Assembly (NCBI GenBank): GCA_017442535.1
Contig: JAFRZL010000015.1
Span: forward strand, 1 to 64,000
Source of the DNA: Bacillota bacterium
Lineage (GTDB): Bacteria > Bacillota > Clostridia > Lachnospirales > Bianqueaceae
Direction of reading: 5' to 3'
Length of the DNA stretch: 64,000 nucleotides
The position numbers and the translations under genes are program-made. Shown one piece after another: positions 37,938 to 45,734 of this stretch. The notes beneath the pieces were generated by a model that did not search any database, was not told the DNA's origin, and saw nothing but the letters and a program-made list of their open reading frames with translations. Every line of letters begins with the position of its first letter. Position 1 is the first letter of the stretch.

Positions 37938-38390
37938 ATGAAAGCAGACCGGCAGGCCAAAATCTTATCTATTATCGAGGAAAATCATATCGAAAAGCAG
38001 GAGGAACTCGCCGCCAAGCTTACCGAAGCCGGCTACAAGGTGACTCAGGCAACGGTTTCACGCGATATCCGCGAGCTGCGCCTGACCAAAGTGACACAGG
38101 CCGACGGGAGGCAGTGCTATCAGGTGCTCTCACCGCTCGACCCGCAGTTTTTCCAGCGCTACATCAATGTGCTTAAAGAAGGCTATTCTTCGGCCGAGCC
38201 CGCCGGCAATATCCTGGTGATCCGCACGGTGGTCGGCATGGCTATGGCTGTCGCGACGGCGCTTGACAGCATGGAATTCTCCGAAGTGGTGGGTTGTATC
38301 GCAGGCGATGATACGATTTTCGCGGCGACCCGCAGCGCGGAGGAGTGCCGCACATTGCTGAAGCGTCTGCAGGACACAGTGGAGAACTGA
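37938..38390 (+). CDS. argR: Arginine repressor ArgR/AhrC
   Basis: Arginine-sensing DNA-binding protein controlling arginine metabolism. It has 150 residues. The N-terminal winged helix has ILSIIEENHIEKQEELAAKL and the recognition helix VTQATVSRDIRELRLTKV; the C-terminal hexamerisation and arginine-binding domain has VGCIAGDDTIFAATRS (the Asp-Asp pair binds arginine). An AGGAGG site precedes the ATG. Its place before recN is conserved in Bacillota. No arginine biosynthesis gene is seen in the window and no ARG box was identified. Confidence 0.95.
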   Translation: MKADRQAKILSIIEENHIEKQEELAAKLTEAGYKVTQATVSRDIRELRLTKVTQADGRQCYQVLSPLDPQFFQRYINVLKEGYSSAEPAGNILVIRTVVGMAMAVATALDSMEFSEVVGCIAGDDTIFAATRSAEECRTLLKRLQDTVEN

Positions 38391-38393
38391 TCT

Positions 38394-40100
38394 ATGCTGC
38401 TGCATTTAAGAGTGCAGAATTTTGCACTGATCGACGATGTTGAACTGGATCTCGAAGAGGGTCTGAATATCCTGACGGGCGAGACCGGCGCCGGTAAAAG
38501 CCTTATTATGGGGGCAGTGAATCTGGCGCTTGGAGCGCGCGTCAGCCGCGAGCTGCTGCGCGACGCCGAACAGCCTGCTCAGGTGGATCTCTTATTTGAT
38601 GTTACCGGTCTGCCTGCTGAGGAAGCGCTTCGCCGGGAGGAGCTGCTTGACGGTGATAGCGGAGAAGTCCTGCTTTCCCGACGCATTGCGCCGAATGGCC
38701 GCGCCGTAAACCGGCTGAATGATCAGATCGTGACGGCATCCGTGCTGCAGCGTGCGGCCGCCATCCTGATCGATGTGCATGGCCAGCATGAACACCAGTC
38801 CCTGCTGGACGCTTCCCGCCATATCGATCTGCTGGATCGTTTTGACGACCGGACCAGGGCCTGCAAAGACAAATTGACAGGACTGCTGGCACAGCGCCGC
38901 GCCGCATCGGCCGAGCTTGAACGCTGGCAGAGCCAGGCCGAGGACAAGGACCGCCTGCTCTCGCTGATGGAGTTCGAGGCGCAGGAGATCGACGAGGCGG
39001 AGCTGCGCGAGGGTGAGGAAGAAGAATTGCTCGCTTTCACACGCATGGCCCGCTCATCCGTCCGTCTGCAGGAAACCTGTCAGCTCGCCTATGCCGCGCT
39101 CCGGGGACAGGAGGATTATGGCGGCGGAGCATTGGACATGCTTGGCGAAGCACTGCTGCAGCTGCAGCGGATCGAGGATCTGGATGCGGCCCATCTTTCC
39201 GATATGGTGAATGAACTATCCGACGCGGTCAGTCTGGCCGAGGACGCATCGGTTTCGATCAGGCGCTATTCCGAATCGCTCGAATACGACCCCGAGGCAC
39301 TCGCAGAGGCCGAGAACCGTCTGGAACTGATTCGGCATCTTAAGAGCAAATTCGGAAACGGTTATGAAGCGATCATGAAATACCGGCGGGATCTGGAGGA
39401 GTCGATCCGCAAAATCACGCATATCAACGACACACTGGATCAGCTGGAAGCAGAGCTTGCCCGGATACGACGCGGGATGGAAGAGATCTGCGCCGAGCTT
39501 ACCGCGATCCGTCAGACCGTGGCGGCTGATATTTCAGCCAGGATCACGCAGGTGCTTACGACTCTGCAATTCCAGGATCCCGAATTTGCCGTACAGGTAA
39601 CGCCGCGCGCAGAGATCGGCCCCAAGGGCGCTGACAGTGTGCAGTTCATGATCCGCACCAACGTGGGAGATGTCCTCAGACCTCTGGACAAGATCGCTTC
39701 AGGCGGCGAAATCAGCCGCATCATGCTCGCGATCAAGACCGTCCTGGCGGATCGCGACGAGATCCCGACCCTGATCTTCGACGAAATCGATGCGGGGATC
39801 AGCGGCCGTACCGCCCAGCGTGTCGCGGAAAAACTCGCGATGATCGCGCGTTATCATCAAATCATTTGCATCACACATCTGCCGCAGATCGCGGCTATGG
39901 CAGACTGCCATTTGTACATCGAGAAAACGGTGCATAACGGAAGAGCCCGTACGGAGGTCACACGCCTTACGGAGGAGGCATCCGTTCAGGAGCTCGGCCG
40001 CATGTTGGGCGGAACCGAACTGACCGAATCGGCCATCCTGAATGCACAGGAGATCAAGCGGCTCGCCGCCGAATGGAAGAGAAAGGAGCTTAATCAGTGA
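38394..40100 (+). CDS. recN: DNA repair protein RecN
   Basis: SMC-like ATPase of double-strand break repair. It has 568 residues: N-terminal half of the ATPase with Walker A LTGETGAGKSLIMGAVNLAL and HGQHEHQSLLDASRHIDLLD, a central coiled coil (about 155-370), and the C-terminal half with signature KIASGGEISRIMLAIK and Walker B LIFDEIDAGISGRTAQ, then ITHLPQIAAMADCHLYIEK. The ATG is 3 bases after the argR stop. In spore-formers spoIVB and spo0A follow; here the next gene is an alpha/beta hydrolase whose GTG overlaps the recN stop. Confidence 0.96.
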   Translation: MLLHLRVQNFALIDDVELDLEEGLNILTGETGAGKSLIMGAVNLALGARVSRELLRDAEQPAQVDLLFDVTGLPAEEALRREELLDGDSGEVLLSRRIAPNGRAVNRLNDQIVTASVLQRAAAILIDVHGQHEHQSLLDASRHIDLLDRFDDRTRACKDKLTGLLAQRRAASAELERWQSQAEDKDRLLSLMEFEAQEIDEAELREGEEEELLAFTRMARSSVRLQETCQLAYAALRGQEDYGGGALDMLGEALLQLQRIEDLDAAHLSDMVNELSDAVSLAEDASVSIRRYSESLEYDPEALAEAENRLELIRHLKSKFGNGYEAIMKYRRDLEESIRKITHINDTLDQLEAELARIRRGMEEICAELTAIRQTVAADISARITQVLTTLQFQDPEFAVQVTPRAEIGPKGADSVQFMIRTNVGDVLRPLDKIASGGEISRIMLAIKTVLADRDEIPTLIFDEIDAGISGRTAQRVAEKLAMIARYHQIICITHLPQIAAMADCHLYIEKTVHNGRARTEVTRLTEEASVQELGRMLGGTELTESAILNAQEIKRLAAEWKRKELNQ

Positions 40101-41107
40101 ATACGGAACGCTTTGAAGACAAAATCCGCTGGAGCAGAGTAGAGAGTTATGAAGAGCATTATTCTCCGTACTGTGATCAGGTCTATTACACATCCTCTCA
40201 GGACCCCGCGCTGCAGCTCGCCATGCGGGTTGAGAAGCCCGCTGTACCCGGCCCGATCCTCGTGATGACCCATGGCTGGCACCAGACCATCGTGCCCTTC
40301 GAACCATGGGAGGAACCCGGTGATTCTCCCTATCTGGTAATCCAGGTGGATATGCGCGGCCGTTCTTTTTCCATGGGGCAGGCAGACTGCAACGGGTATG
40401 AGCTGATGGATATTTATGATGCCGTTCAGGCGGCCCGTTCCCGCTACGCGGACTATATCAGCGATCCGGAACTGGTCTATTTTGAAGCCGGCAGCGGCGG
40501 CGGAGGCAACGCCTTCGCACTCGCGGGCAAGTTCCCGGACTTTTTCGCGGCAGTGAACGCGCTCTACGGCATCAGCGATTATGCGGAGTGGTATCGCTGC
40601 GATTACGTGGGCGAATTCCGGGATGAACTGGATGTGTGGGTCGGCAAAGATCCTGATCTGGATCCCATGGCTTACGCTGCACGTTCCGGTCTGACAACGG
40701 TTCGCAATCTTCTCAGCCCGATCTTTATCACACACGGGGCTCTTGATCCGCGCGTACCCGTTTACCATTCCCGGATGTTTGTCGAAGCTGCCAAGGCCGC
40801 CGGCAAAACCGATCTAATCACGTATTATGAGATGGAAGGCGTCGGCATGCCCAAGCATATCAGCGGGGCTACGCAGGATCAGCTGGATACCATGCGGACG
40901 CTTGCAGACCGAAATCTGATGCTGCACTCGTCACCGATCGAACTGCCCCGTAAAGGTTCTCTCATTGTTGCGGGCTACGTCGTCACCAAGCATTTCAAGG
41001 TCTTCCTGGACTCGCTGGACAAGGTCGCCAGACTGAATTATGATCTGGATGAGGATTCCTTCAGCCTGGAGTGCAGCGTCCCCTGCGAATACCGTATCGA
41101 GAAGTAA
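40097..41107 (+). CDS. Alpha/beta hydrolase (acetylxylan esterase / prolyl oligopeptidase-like)
   Basis: Cytoplasmic serine hydrolase of 336 residues; no signal peptide. After an N-terminal lead, LVMTHGWHQT carries the oxyanion-hole His-Gly; the nucleophile Ser is probably in FEAGSGGGGNAFALAGKFP, the acid in FITHGALDPRVPV and the His near GMPKHISGA. The layout resembles cephalosporin-C deacetylase and acyl esterases, but the elbow is rich in Gly and the substrate cannot be named. It begins with GTG overlapping the recN stop, with AAAGGAG 8 bases upstream. It may be transcribed with recN, but a functional tie is unlikely. Confidence 0.75.
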   Translation: MNTERFEDKIRWSRVESYEEHYSPYCDQVYYTSSQDPALQLAMRVEKPAVPGPILVMTHGWHQTIVPFEPWEEPGDSPYLVIQVDMRGRSFSMGQADCNGYELMDIYDAVQAARSRYADYISDPELVYFEAGSGGGGNAFALAGKFPDFFAAVNALYGISDYAEWYRCDYVGEFRDELDVWVGKDPDLDPMAYAARSGLTTVRNLLSPIFITHGALDPRVPVYHSRMFVEAAKAAGKTDLITYYEMEGVGMPKHISGATQDQLDTMRTLADRNLMLHSSPIELPRKGSLIVAGYVVTKHFKVFLDSLDKVARLNYDLDEDSFSLECSVPCEYRIEK

Positions 41108-41145
41108 AAAGGCTGCGCAAGCGGTCCGAAGGGAGGTGAGGATGG

Positions 41146-42348
41146 ATGACTTTAGAGGAAGAAGCCAGGCTTTCATATTACCGGAAAGTGACGGAACTTG
41201 ACGCTCAGCGTCATATGGAACTGGTCAAACATGTCGAGACCCAGCGCCTCTGCATCCGCAAGGAGCTTTCGGTTTATTCGCTTGGAGTTTATCAGTTTCT
41301 GCAGAAGCATCACATCGCTCACACACCCGAGATCCTGGAGCTGGTGGAGGATGACGGTCGACTGATCGTGATCGAGGAGTATCTGAGTGGTATCAATCTG
41401 CAGGATATTCTGAACCATGAAGGCTGCCTGCCCTACGAGCGGGCTCTTGATATTACGATACGCCTGTGCCGGATCCTTCGGGATTTCCACGCCTGCCAGC
41501 CGCCTATCATCAACCGCGATATCAAGCCTTCCAATCTGGTAATATCCTCTTCCGGCGAGGTGCAGCTCGTGGATCTTAATGCCGCGAAATGGCTTAATAC
41601 GGAGGAAAAACGCGATACCGAACTGATCGGTACACAAGGTTATGCCGCTCCTGAGCAGTATGGGTTCGCTCCGTCCGATATCCGCACGGACATCTATGCG
41701 GTGGGCGTGCTGCTGAACAGGCTGCTTACCGGCAAGCTTCCCAGGGAAGAAGTCCCGGACGGGCCCGTGGGAGCCGTGATCCTGCGCTGCACCCAGATCG
41801 ATCCTGCTATGCGCTACTCAAACACGGACGAACTGATGACCGCGCTGGAAGTACTGATGCAAGAATACCGGATCCATCACGGCGGGCAGGGATCGGACGA
41901 ACAGCCGCAGAATATGACGGAATGGATGAACAGGCCCAAGCGGACCGGTGAGAAAACTTCCTTCGGCAGAAGCACGTTTGAGTCATCCAGGGATCCGGAT
42001 GGACCTCCGGCTTACTGCATGAGTTACCTGCCGCCCGGAATTCGCTCCGATAAATGGATCATCCGGATCATCTCCGCCGCCGTCTACATCTTCCTTATCG
42101 TGGTCTGCCTGGATATGCAGATCCAGAAGGAAGGTCAGGGCTACCTGACCGGCTGGCCGCTCTGGGTCTATCGTATCGCGGCTCTGCTGATCATTCTGCT
42201 GGAAACCGCTTTCTGGGGCAATTACAGAGGCATCCAGCACCGCATCGGTTTGTACCGCTTATCACCTGCCGCACGCTGGATCATCCGCATTCTGATCGGC
42301 ATCGGCATCCTGTTCGGAATGCTTTTACTGATTATGATCTTCTCATAG
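41146..42348 (+). CDS. Membrane-anchored Ser/Thr protein kinase with degenerate P-loop
   Basis: Hanks-type kinase of 400 residues. The catalytic loop is INRDIKPSNLVI (Arg124-Asp125, Lys127, Asn130), the metal site is VDLNAAK (Asp143 in place of DFG), and the activation segment is LIGTQGYAAPEQYGF. The Gly-rich ATP loop is missing: the equivalent region reads TELDAQRHMELVKH. The VAIK lysine is probably Lys39 in IRKEL. The C-terminus has three membrane segments (about 300-322, 341-360, 377-400), so the kinase faces the cytoplasm. GGGAGGTG precedes the ATG by 7 bases. It is followed by an HTH-like gene and a zinc-ribbon membrane protein, a pattern I recall from Clostridia. Confidence 0.85.
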   Translation: MTLEEEARLSYYRKVTELDAQRHMELVKHVETQRLCIRKELSVYSLGVYQFLQKHHIAHTPEILELVEDDGRLIVIEEYLSGINLQDILNHEGCLPYERALDITIRLCRILRDFHACQPPIINRDIKPSNLVISSSGEVQLVDLNAAKWLNTEEKRDTELIGTQGYAAPEQYGFAPSDIRTDIYAVGVLLNRLLTGKLPREEVPDGPVGAVILRCTQIDPAMRYSNTDELMTALEVLMQEYRIHHGGQGSDEQPQNMTEWMNRPKRTGEKTSFGRSTFESSRDPDGPPAYCMSYLPPGIRSDKWIIRIISAAVYIFLIVVCLDMQIQKEGQGYLTGWPLWVYRIAALLIILLETAFWGNYRGIQHRIGLYRLSPAARWIIRILIGIGILFGMLLLIMIFS

Positions 42349-42359
42349 GGGGTTAGGCC

Positions 42360-42812
42360 ATGAAGACCACGGACCAATTGAATCAGGCGCTTAGTCAGGG
42401 CAATCTGTCGGAATATTACGAACAGTTTGAGGACAAACTGGCCGACCCCGACAAGCCTTTTGCCGCTTATATGCGCAGGATTATCCGCTCCAAAGGCCTC
42501 CTGCAGCAAACCGTTTTTCTGAGGGCCGATATCCCCGAACGCTACGGCTACAAGCTGATCAGCGAGGAAAAGCATACGCGTCAGCGCGATGTGATCCTGC
42601 GTCTATGCCTGGCGGCGCATTGCTCGCTGACTGAGGTCAACCGTGCGCTGCAGCTATACTCTATGTCGCCGCTGTATCCGCGGATCCGCCGCGACGCCGC
42701 CTTTATCATTGCGTTTAACACAGGCCTTTACGAGATCGAGGCGGTGGAGGAGTTGCTCCGTGCGCATCAACTGGAGCCGCTCTACGCCTGCACTCCCGCG
42801 GACGATCTGTAA
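42360..42812 (+). CDS. Helix-rich protein resembling a diverged XRE/HTH regulator (kinase partner)
   Basis: Protein of 150 residues, 11 bases after the kinase gene. The middle section RSKGLLQQTVFLRADIPERY, followed by KLISEEKHTRQRDVILRLCL and AHCSLTEVNRALQLYSMSPLYPRIRRDAAFIIAFNTGL, has the helical order and spacing of XRE-type HTH proteins (compare ...GLSRSEVIRRSGLDRTYGYQI..GKKNPSRDKLLALALA..) but with changed recognition residues. I recall such proteins beside this type of kinase in Clostridia. It may be a substrate or output of the kinase. DNA binding is uncertain. Confidence 0.6.
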   Translation: MKTTDQLNQALSQGNLSEYYEQFEDKLADPDKPFAAYMRRIIRSKGLLQQTVFLRADIPERYGYKLISEEKHTRQRDVILRLCLAAHCSLTEVNRALQLYSMSPLYPRIRRDAAFIIAFNTGLYEIEAVEELLRAHQLEPLYACTPADDL

Positions 42813-42850
42813 TTCCCACCCCTGCGGTGGCAATAGCCCTCCCTTGGTTA

Positions 42851-42859
42851 TGATATAAT
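42851..42859 (+). promoter_or_regulatory. Extended -10 promoter before the zinc-ribbon membrane protein
   Basis: TGATATAAT (42851-42859) is an extended -10 element; no good -35 is seen. A small hairpin CCACC / GGTGG (42817-42830) sits between the previous stop and this promoter. Confidence 0.6.
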
Positions 42860-42894
42860 CTTTGCAAAAGAATCAACCAATGGAGGGATTTTTA

Positions 42895-43998
42895 ATGAGT
42901 AAAAAGAATAACGATATGAAAGTATGTCCCAATTGCGGGAGCGCGATCAGCAGCAAGGCCAAAACCTGCCCCAACTGCGGCACTAAATTCAGCGTCAAAA
43001 AGCCGTTTTTCCTGCGCCCGTGGTTTCTGATCCTGACAGCAGTGATCCTGGTGATCATCATCGTCGTACCAAAGGGCGGCAGCAGTGATGGCGGGGAGAG
43101 CAGCCGTGCTGAATCAAAATCTGCTCAGGAGAGCGGCAAGCAGAATACGAGCCGCGCCGAATCCTCAAAAAAAGAGGAATCATCCATCCCTGAAATCAAA
43201 GACGCCTATGTTGTCGGAGATGAACTGCTCGAGGGCGGCTTCCGCATCGTCTATGTCGCGAGCGGCCTCTACCAGACGGATAACGAATTCATGCAGCCCG
43301 CCGAAGGCAATCAGCACATTTTCCTGAAGTTTGCTTTTATCAATGAATCTAAAAATGACAAGAGCATCAGTTCCTTCAGCTTTGAGTGCTATGCAGACGG
43401 ATATGTACAGGAAGCGCACTATTTCGGCGACGAAGAGCTCTCCGCCTCGCTCTCGTCCGGCCGTCAGACCATGGGCATGCTGTTTTTTGAGGTCCCCAAG
43501 GATGCCAAGGAGATCGAAGTGGAGTATGAAAGCAATTTCTTCAGCGATAAAAAGATCCGCTTCCTCTATGAAGGCGAAAAGGATTCCGGTTTCCAGCTGA
43601 CACCGAACACCACCCGCACCGAAGGGGCTCTGAATCCGGGCGATACAGTCAGCACGTCCAACCTCAAGATCACATATCTTTCTTGCAGCGAGTACAAGAG
43701 TGACAACATGTTTATCCAGCCGCCCGAAGGTTATCATTTCTATCAGATAGAGCTTGAATTCGAGAATATCGGTTCTTCTGATCAGGTTGTCAGCGCCCTT
43801 GACTTTAACTGCTATGCGGACGGAACTGCCTGCGAACAAAGCTATCTCGCTGATAACGACCTTTCCGGCACCTTATCTGCCGGCCGCAAACTCAAAGGCA
43901 CCGTTACCTTTGCCATTCCGGACGGGGCCACCGTCGCCGAAGCCGAATTCGAAGAAAATATCTGGACCGGCAATCATATTGTTTTTACCATGCGCTAG
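42895..43998 (+). CDS. Zinc-ribbon membrane protein with two extracellular DUF4352-like domains
   Basis: Protein of 367 residues. A zinc ribbon lies at 10-30 (VCPNCGSAISS and TCPNCGTKF), a membrane segment at about 40-62, a Ser/Glu-rich linker (65-100), then two related domains of about 115 residues: FRIVYVASGLYQTDNEFMQP...FECYADG and LKITYLSCSEYKSDNMFIQP...FNCYADG. The duplication is clear from shared F/Y-x-CYADG and LSAGR-KLxG motifs. The fold recalls the DUF4352 beta-sandwich. The ATG at 42895 follows GGAGGG by 7 bases. It lies beside the kinase pair and may be a sensor or substrate of it. Confidence 0.75.
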   Translation: MSKKNNDMKVCPNCGSAISSKAKTCPNCGTKFSVKKPFFLRPWFLILTAVILVIIIVVPKGGSSDGGESSRAESKSAQESGKQNTSRAESSKKEESSIPEIKDAYVVGDELLEGGFRIVYVASGLYQTDNEFMQPAEGNQHIFLKFAFINESKNDKSISSFSFECYADGYVQEAHYFGDEELSASLSSGRQTMGMLFFEVPKDAKEIEVEYESNFFSDKKIRFLYEGEKDSGFQLTPNTTRTEGALNPGDTVSTSNLKITYLSCSEYKSDNMFIQPPEGYHFYQIELEFENIGSSDQVVSALDFNCYADGTACEQSYLADNDLSGTLSAGRKLKGTVTFAIPDGATVAEAEFEENIWTGNHIVFTMR

Positions 43999-44027
43999 TT
44001 GCATTGTCCATGAAATGATGGTATACT
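43999..44027 (+). promoter_or_regulatory. Promoter of the flavin-fold gene
   Basis: TTGCAT (43999-44004) and TATACT (44022-44027) are 17 bases apart, again with TGG before the -10. The -35 begins just after the previous stop codon. Confidence 0.8.
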
Positions 44028-44057
44028 ATAGCCATCCATTCATGAGGAGGAATCAAT

Positions 44058-44459
44058 ATGAAAGCTATTGAAAAGGTATATCAGTTCCTGGAAGACGCCG
44101 GCACTTACTACCTGGCCACCGTAGAAGGCGACCAGCCCCGCGTCCGTCCCTTTGGCACCATCCTGCTTTTTGAGGATAAACTTTACATCCAGACGGGTAA
44201 AATCAAACCCGTCTCGCATCAGCTCGCCGCTAATCCAAAAGCCGAGATCTGCGCCTTCAAAGATGGCTGCTGGCTCCGTCTCACCTGCGAATTGATCAAC
44301 GACGACCGCCGCGCCCCCAAAGCCGCAATGCTCGACAAAATGCCCAGCCTCAAAGCCATGTACAGCGCCGACGATAACAACACGCAGGTCCTCTACGTTC
44401 AAAACGCCACAGCTACTTTCAGCAGCTTTACCACTGCGCCTGAGGTCGTAGAGTTCTGA
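44058..44459 (+). CDS. Pyridoxamine 5'-phosphate oxidase family protein (FMN split barrel)
   Basis: Small flavin-binding type protein of 133 residues. Family pattern: VYQFLEDAGTYYLATVEGDQPRVRPFGTILLFEDKLY-like core (seen as AGTYYLATVEGDQPRVRPFG), YIQTGKIKPVSHQLAANPKAEIC and a final beta-strand region. Such proteins bind FMN or a related cofactor and often act as reductases of unknown substrate. AGGAGGAATCA precedes the ATG. It has its own promoter and is ended by a shared convergent terminator. Confidence 0.85.
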   Translation: MKAIEKVYQFLEDAGTYYLATVEGDQPRVRPFGTILLFEDKLYIQTGKIKPVSHQLAANPKAEICAFKDGCWLRLTCELINDDRRAPKAAMLDKMPSLKAMYSADDNNTQVLYVQNATATFSSFTTAPEVVEF

Positions 44460-44496
44460 TCGCCGTGAAGCACTTTCCGTGCTTCATGCTTCATTC

Positions 44497-44535
44497 AAAA
44501 AAGACATAGGGTAGATGAGGACCTATGTCTTTTTT
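44497..44535. terminator. Strong bidirectional terminator
   Basis: A perfect 14-bp stem AAAAAAGACATAGG (44497-44510) / CCTATGTCTTTTTT (44522-44535) with an 11-base loop serves both converging genes. The last codons of the minus-strand nuclease gene lie inside the right arm. A second hairpin GAAGCAC / GTGCTTC lies at about 44467-44485. Confidence 0.93.
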
Positions 44536-45227
44536 GTTGTGGAGCAGAGCTGAGCAACATGTTCGACCCAGGCGCGGAAACGTCGCTTGACCATTTCCAT
44601 ATCAAGCGGATCTTCACGGGTGATAAAGATTCTTTCTCCTTCGCTGATGCCCATTTCCTCCATTCTGGCGGCTTTCCATTCATTTGAACGGTTATATCCT
44701 TCCTCCGTCTTTCCCTGATGCTCCCACCAACACTCAAGCGCAAGCTCCATCGAAAAATCCGGCCTTATAATCGATCCGTCGAGCAGTCTAAGCGGCTTTT
44801 CGTAGCAAAACTGAATCCCTTCCGACATCAGAAAATCTGAAATCATTGCTTCGGATTTAGAGCGTACGAAATCCCCGTGCATCGTATAGATGTTATACCC
44901 GGGAGAGCGCTTGCGTGACGCAATCCATTTTGCTAAACTACGCCGGCGGTCTTGCCTTAGCTGCCTATGGATCTCCTGCCTGAGCATAAAATCGTTTGTC
45001 TTTAGCTTCTCCATCATCGGTGCAATCATTGACTCCAGGTGCTTAGCCTCATTCAAATCTGCCTTCATCTTCATTAACTCTTCACCACGCAGCGTCTGCC
45101 GGAGCAATTGGCCATGATCATAATACTGAAATTCTGCCTGAAGCCCAAAACGCCCTACATGCTCTCTGCGCAGCACACCCGATGTAATCATTCCCAGCCT
45201 ATTCACTAAAGCCATCAATTCATCCAT
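44523..45227 (-). CDS. PD-(D/E)XK-like nuclease family protein
   Basis: Protein of 234 residues. The N-terminal 100 residues are helical and basic; the C-terminal part has the layout of a PD-(D/E)XK nuclease: Glu126 in VRSKSEAMISDFLMSEGI, Asp157 in IIRPDFSMEL, Glu169-His170 in CWWEHQGK with Lys173, then a Tyr/Arg/Lys-rich helix EGYNRSNEWKAARMEEMGIS and IFITREDPLD. Catalytic geometry is inferred from spacing only. The stop codon overlaps the terminator. Upstream lie a promoter, an 18-bp perfect inverted repeat and a repeat array. The target is unknown; defence or housekeeping of repeats are both possible. Confidence 0.65.
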   Translation of the reverse strand: MDELMALVNRLGMITSGVLRREHVGRFGLQAEFQYYDHGQLLRQTLRGEELMKMKADLNEAKHLESMIAPMMEKLKTNDFMLRQEIHRQLRQDRRRSLAKWIASRKRSPGYNIYTMHGDFVRSKSEAMISDFLMSEGIQFCYEKPLRLLDGSIIRPDFSMELALECWWEHQGKTEEGYNRSNEWKAARMEEMGISEGERIFITREDPLDMEMVKRRFRAWVEHVAQLCSTTKKT

Positions 45228-45247
45228 ACAAGCACCTCCACAGAAAG

Positions 45248-45276
45248 ATCATATCACCTTTTTCTCTGGTTGGCAA
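45248..45276 (-). promoter_or_regulatory. Promoter of the nuclease-like gene
   Basis: On the minus strand TTGCCA (45276-45271) and TATGAT (45253-45248) are 17 bases apart. The long inverted repeat begins 1 base upstream of the -35. Confidence 0.7.
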
Positions 45277-45277
45277 A

Positions 45278-45320
45278 TTCCTGTTAGTACATAAATATAG
45301 GGTTTATGTACTAACAGGAA
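45278..45320. repeat. Perfect 18-bp inverted repeat upstream of the nuclease-like gene
   Basis: TTCCTGTTAGTACATAAA (45278-45295) and its exact complement (45303-45320) enclose a 7-base loop, TATAGGG. It abuts the -35 of the minus-strand promoter. No T-run follows on either strand, so an operator or recombination site is more likely than a terminator. Confidence 0.9.
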
Positions 45321-45340
45321 TAATAATCTCCAAATTACTT

Positions 45341-45522
45341 GAAAGTCTATGCCACCGCCATAGAGAATCACGGAAAGTCTATGCCACCGTCATAGAGAAT
45401 CGCGGAAAGTCTATGCCACCGCCATAGAGAATCGCCGAAAATCTATGCCACCGTCATAGAGAATCACCAAAAGTCTATGCCATCGTCATAGAGAATCACC
45501 AAAAGTCTATGCCACCGCTATG
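45341..45522. repeat. Tandem array 1 of 32-bp repeats
   Basis: Five full units and one partial, with exact period 32 (unit starts 45341, 45373, 45405, 45437, 45469, 45501). Each holds AAAGTCTATGCCACCG then (C/T)CATAGAGAATC. CTATG and CATAG form a short dyad around a 7-base middle. Units differ mainly at two or three positions. A related array lies at 52681-52936. Confidence 0.95.
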
Positions 45523-45587
45523 TGAATGCAGTATGCCTTCAAAGCAAGTCTATGAAAGAGCTGACTGCAAGCATGAACGCAAGCATC

Positions 45588-45625
45588 AAAAAACCTCTCG
45601 CGCCAAATCGACGCAAGAGGTTTTT
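45588..45625 (-). terminator. Terminator of the 6S RNA/tRNA-Ala unit
   Basis: AAACCTCTCGCG and CGCAAGAGGTTT form a long stem with a 9-base loop (one mismatch). On the minus strand the hairpin is followed by a run of six T (plus-strand A at 45588-45593). Confidence 0.85.
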
Positions 45626-45634
45626 GAATGTGAG

Positions 45635-45707
45635 TGGAGACGAAGGGATTCGAACCCTCGACCTCTCGGATGCGAACCGAACGCTCTCCCAGCTGAGCTA
45701 CGCCCCC
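45635..45707 (-). tRNA. tRNA-Ala (anticodon CGC)
   Basis: Full cloverleaf on the minus strand: acceptor GGGGGCG / CGTCTCC with the G3-U70 wobble pair that marks tRNA-Ala, D arm GCTC...GAGC, anticodon arm TTCGG-TTCGCAT-CCGAG (anticodon CGC, reads GCG), T arm GAGGG-TTCGAAT-CCCTT, discriminator A. CCA is not encoded. It lies about 28 bases after the 6S RNA. Confidence 0.95.
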
Positions 45708-45734
45708 GCACATGCCTGAAAAACAGGGCATAAA

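Noticed and set aside
45509-45733. Short open frames over the tRNA-Ala region on both strands
   Set aside because: They overlap the tRNA and its terminator; the peptide is a translation of tRNA sequence.
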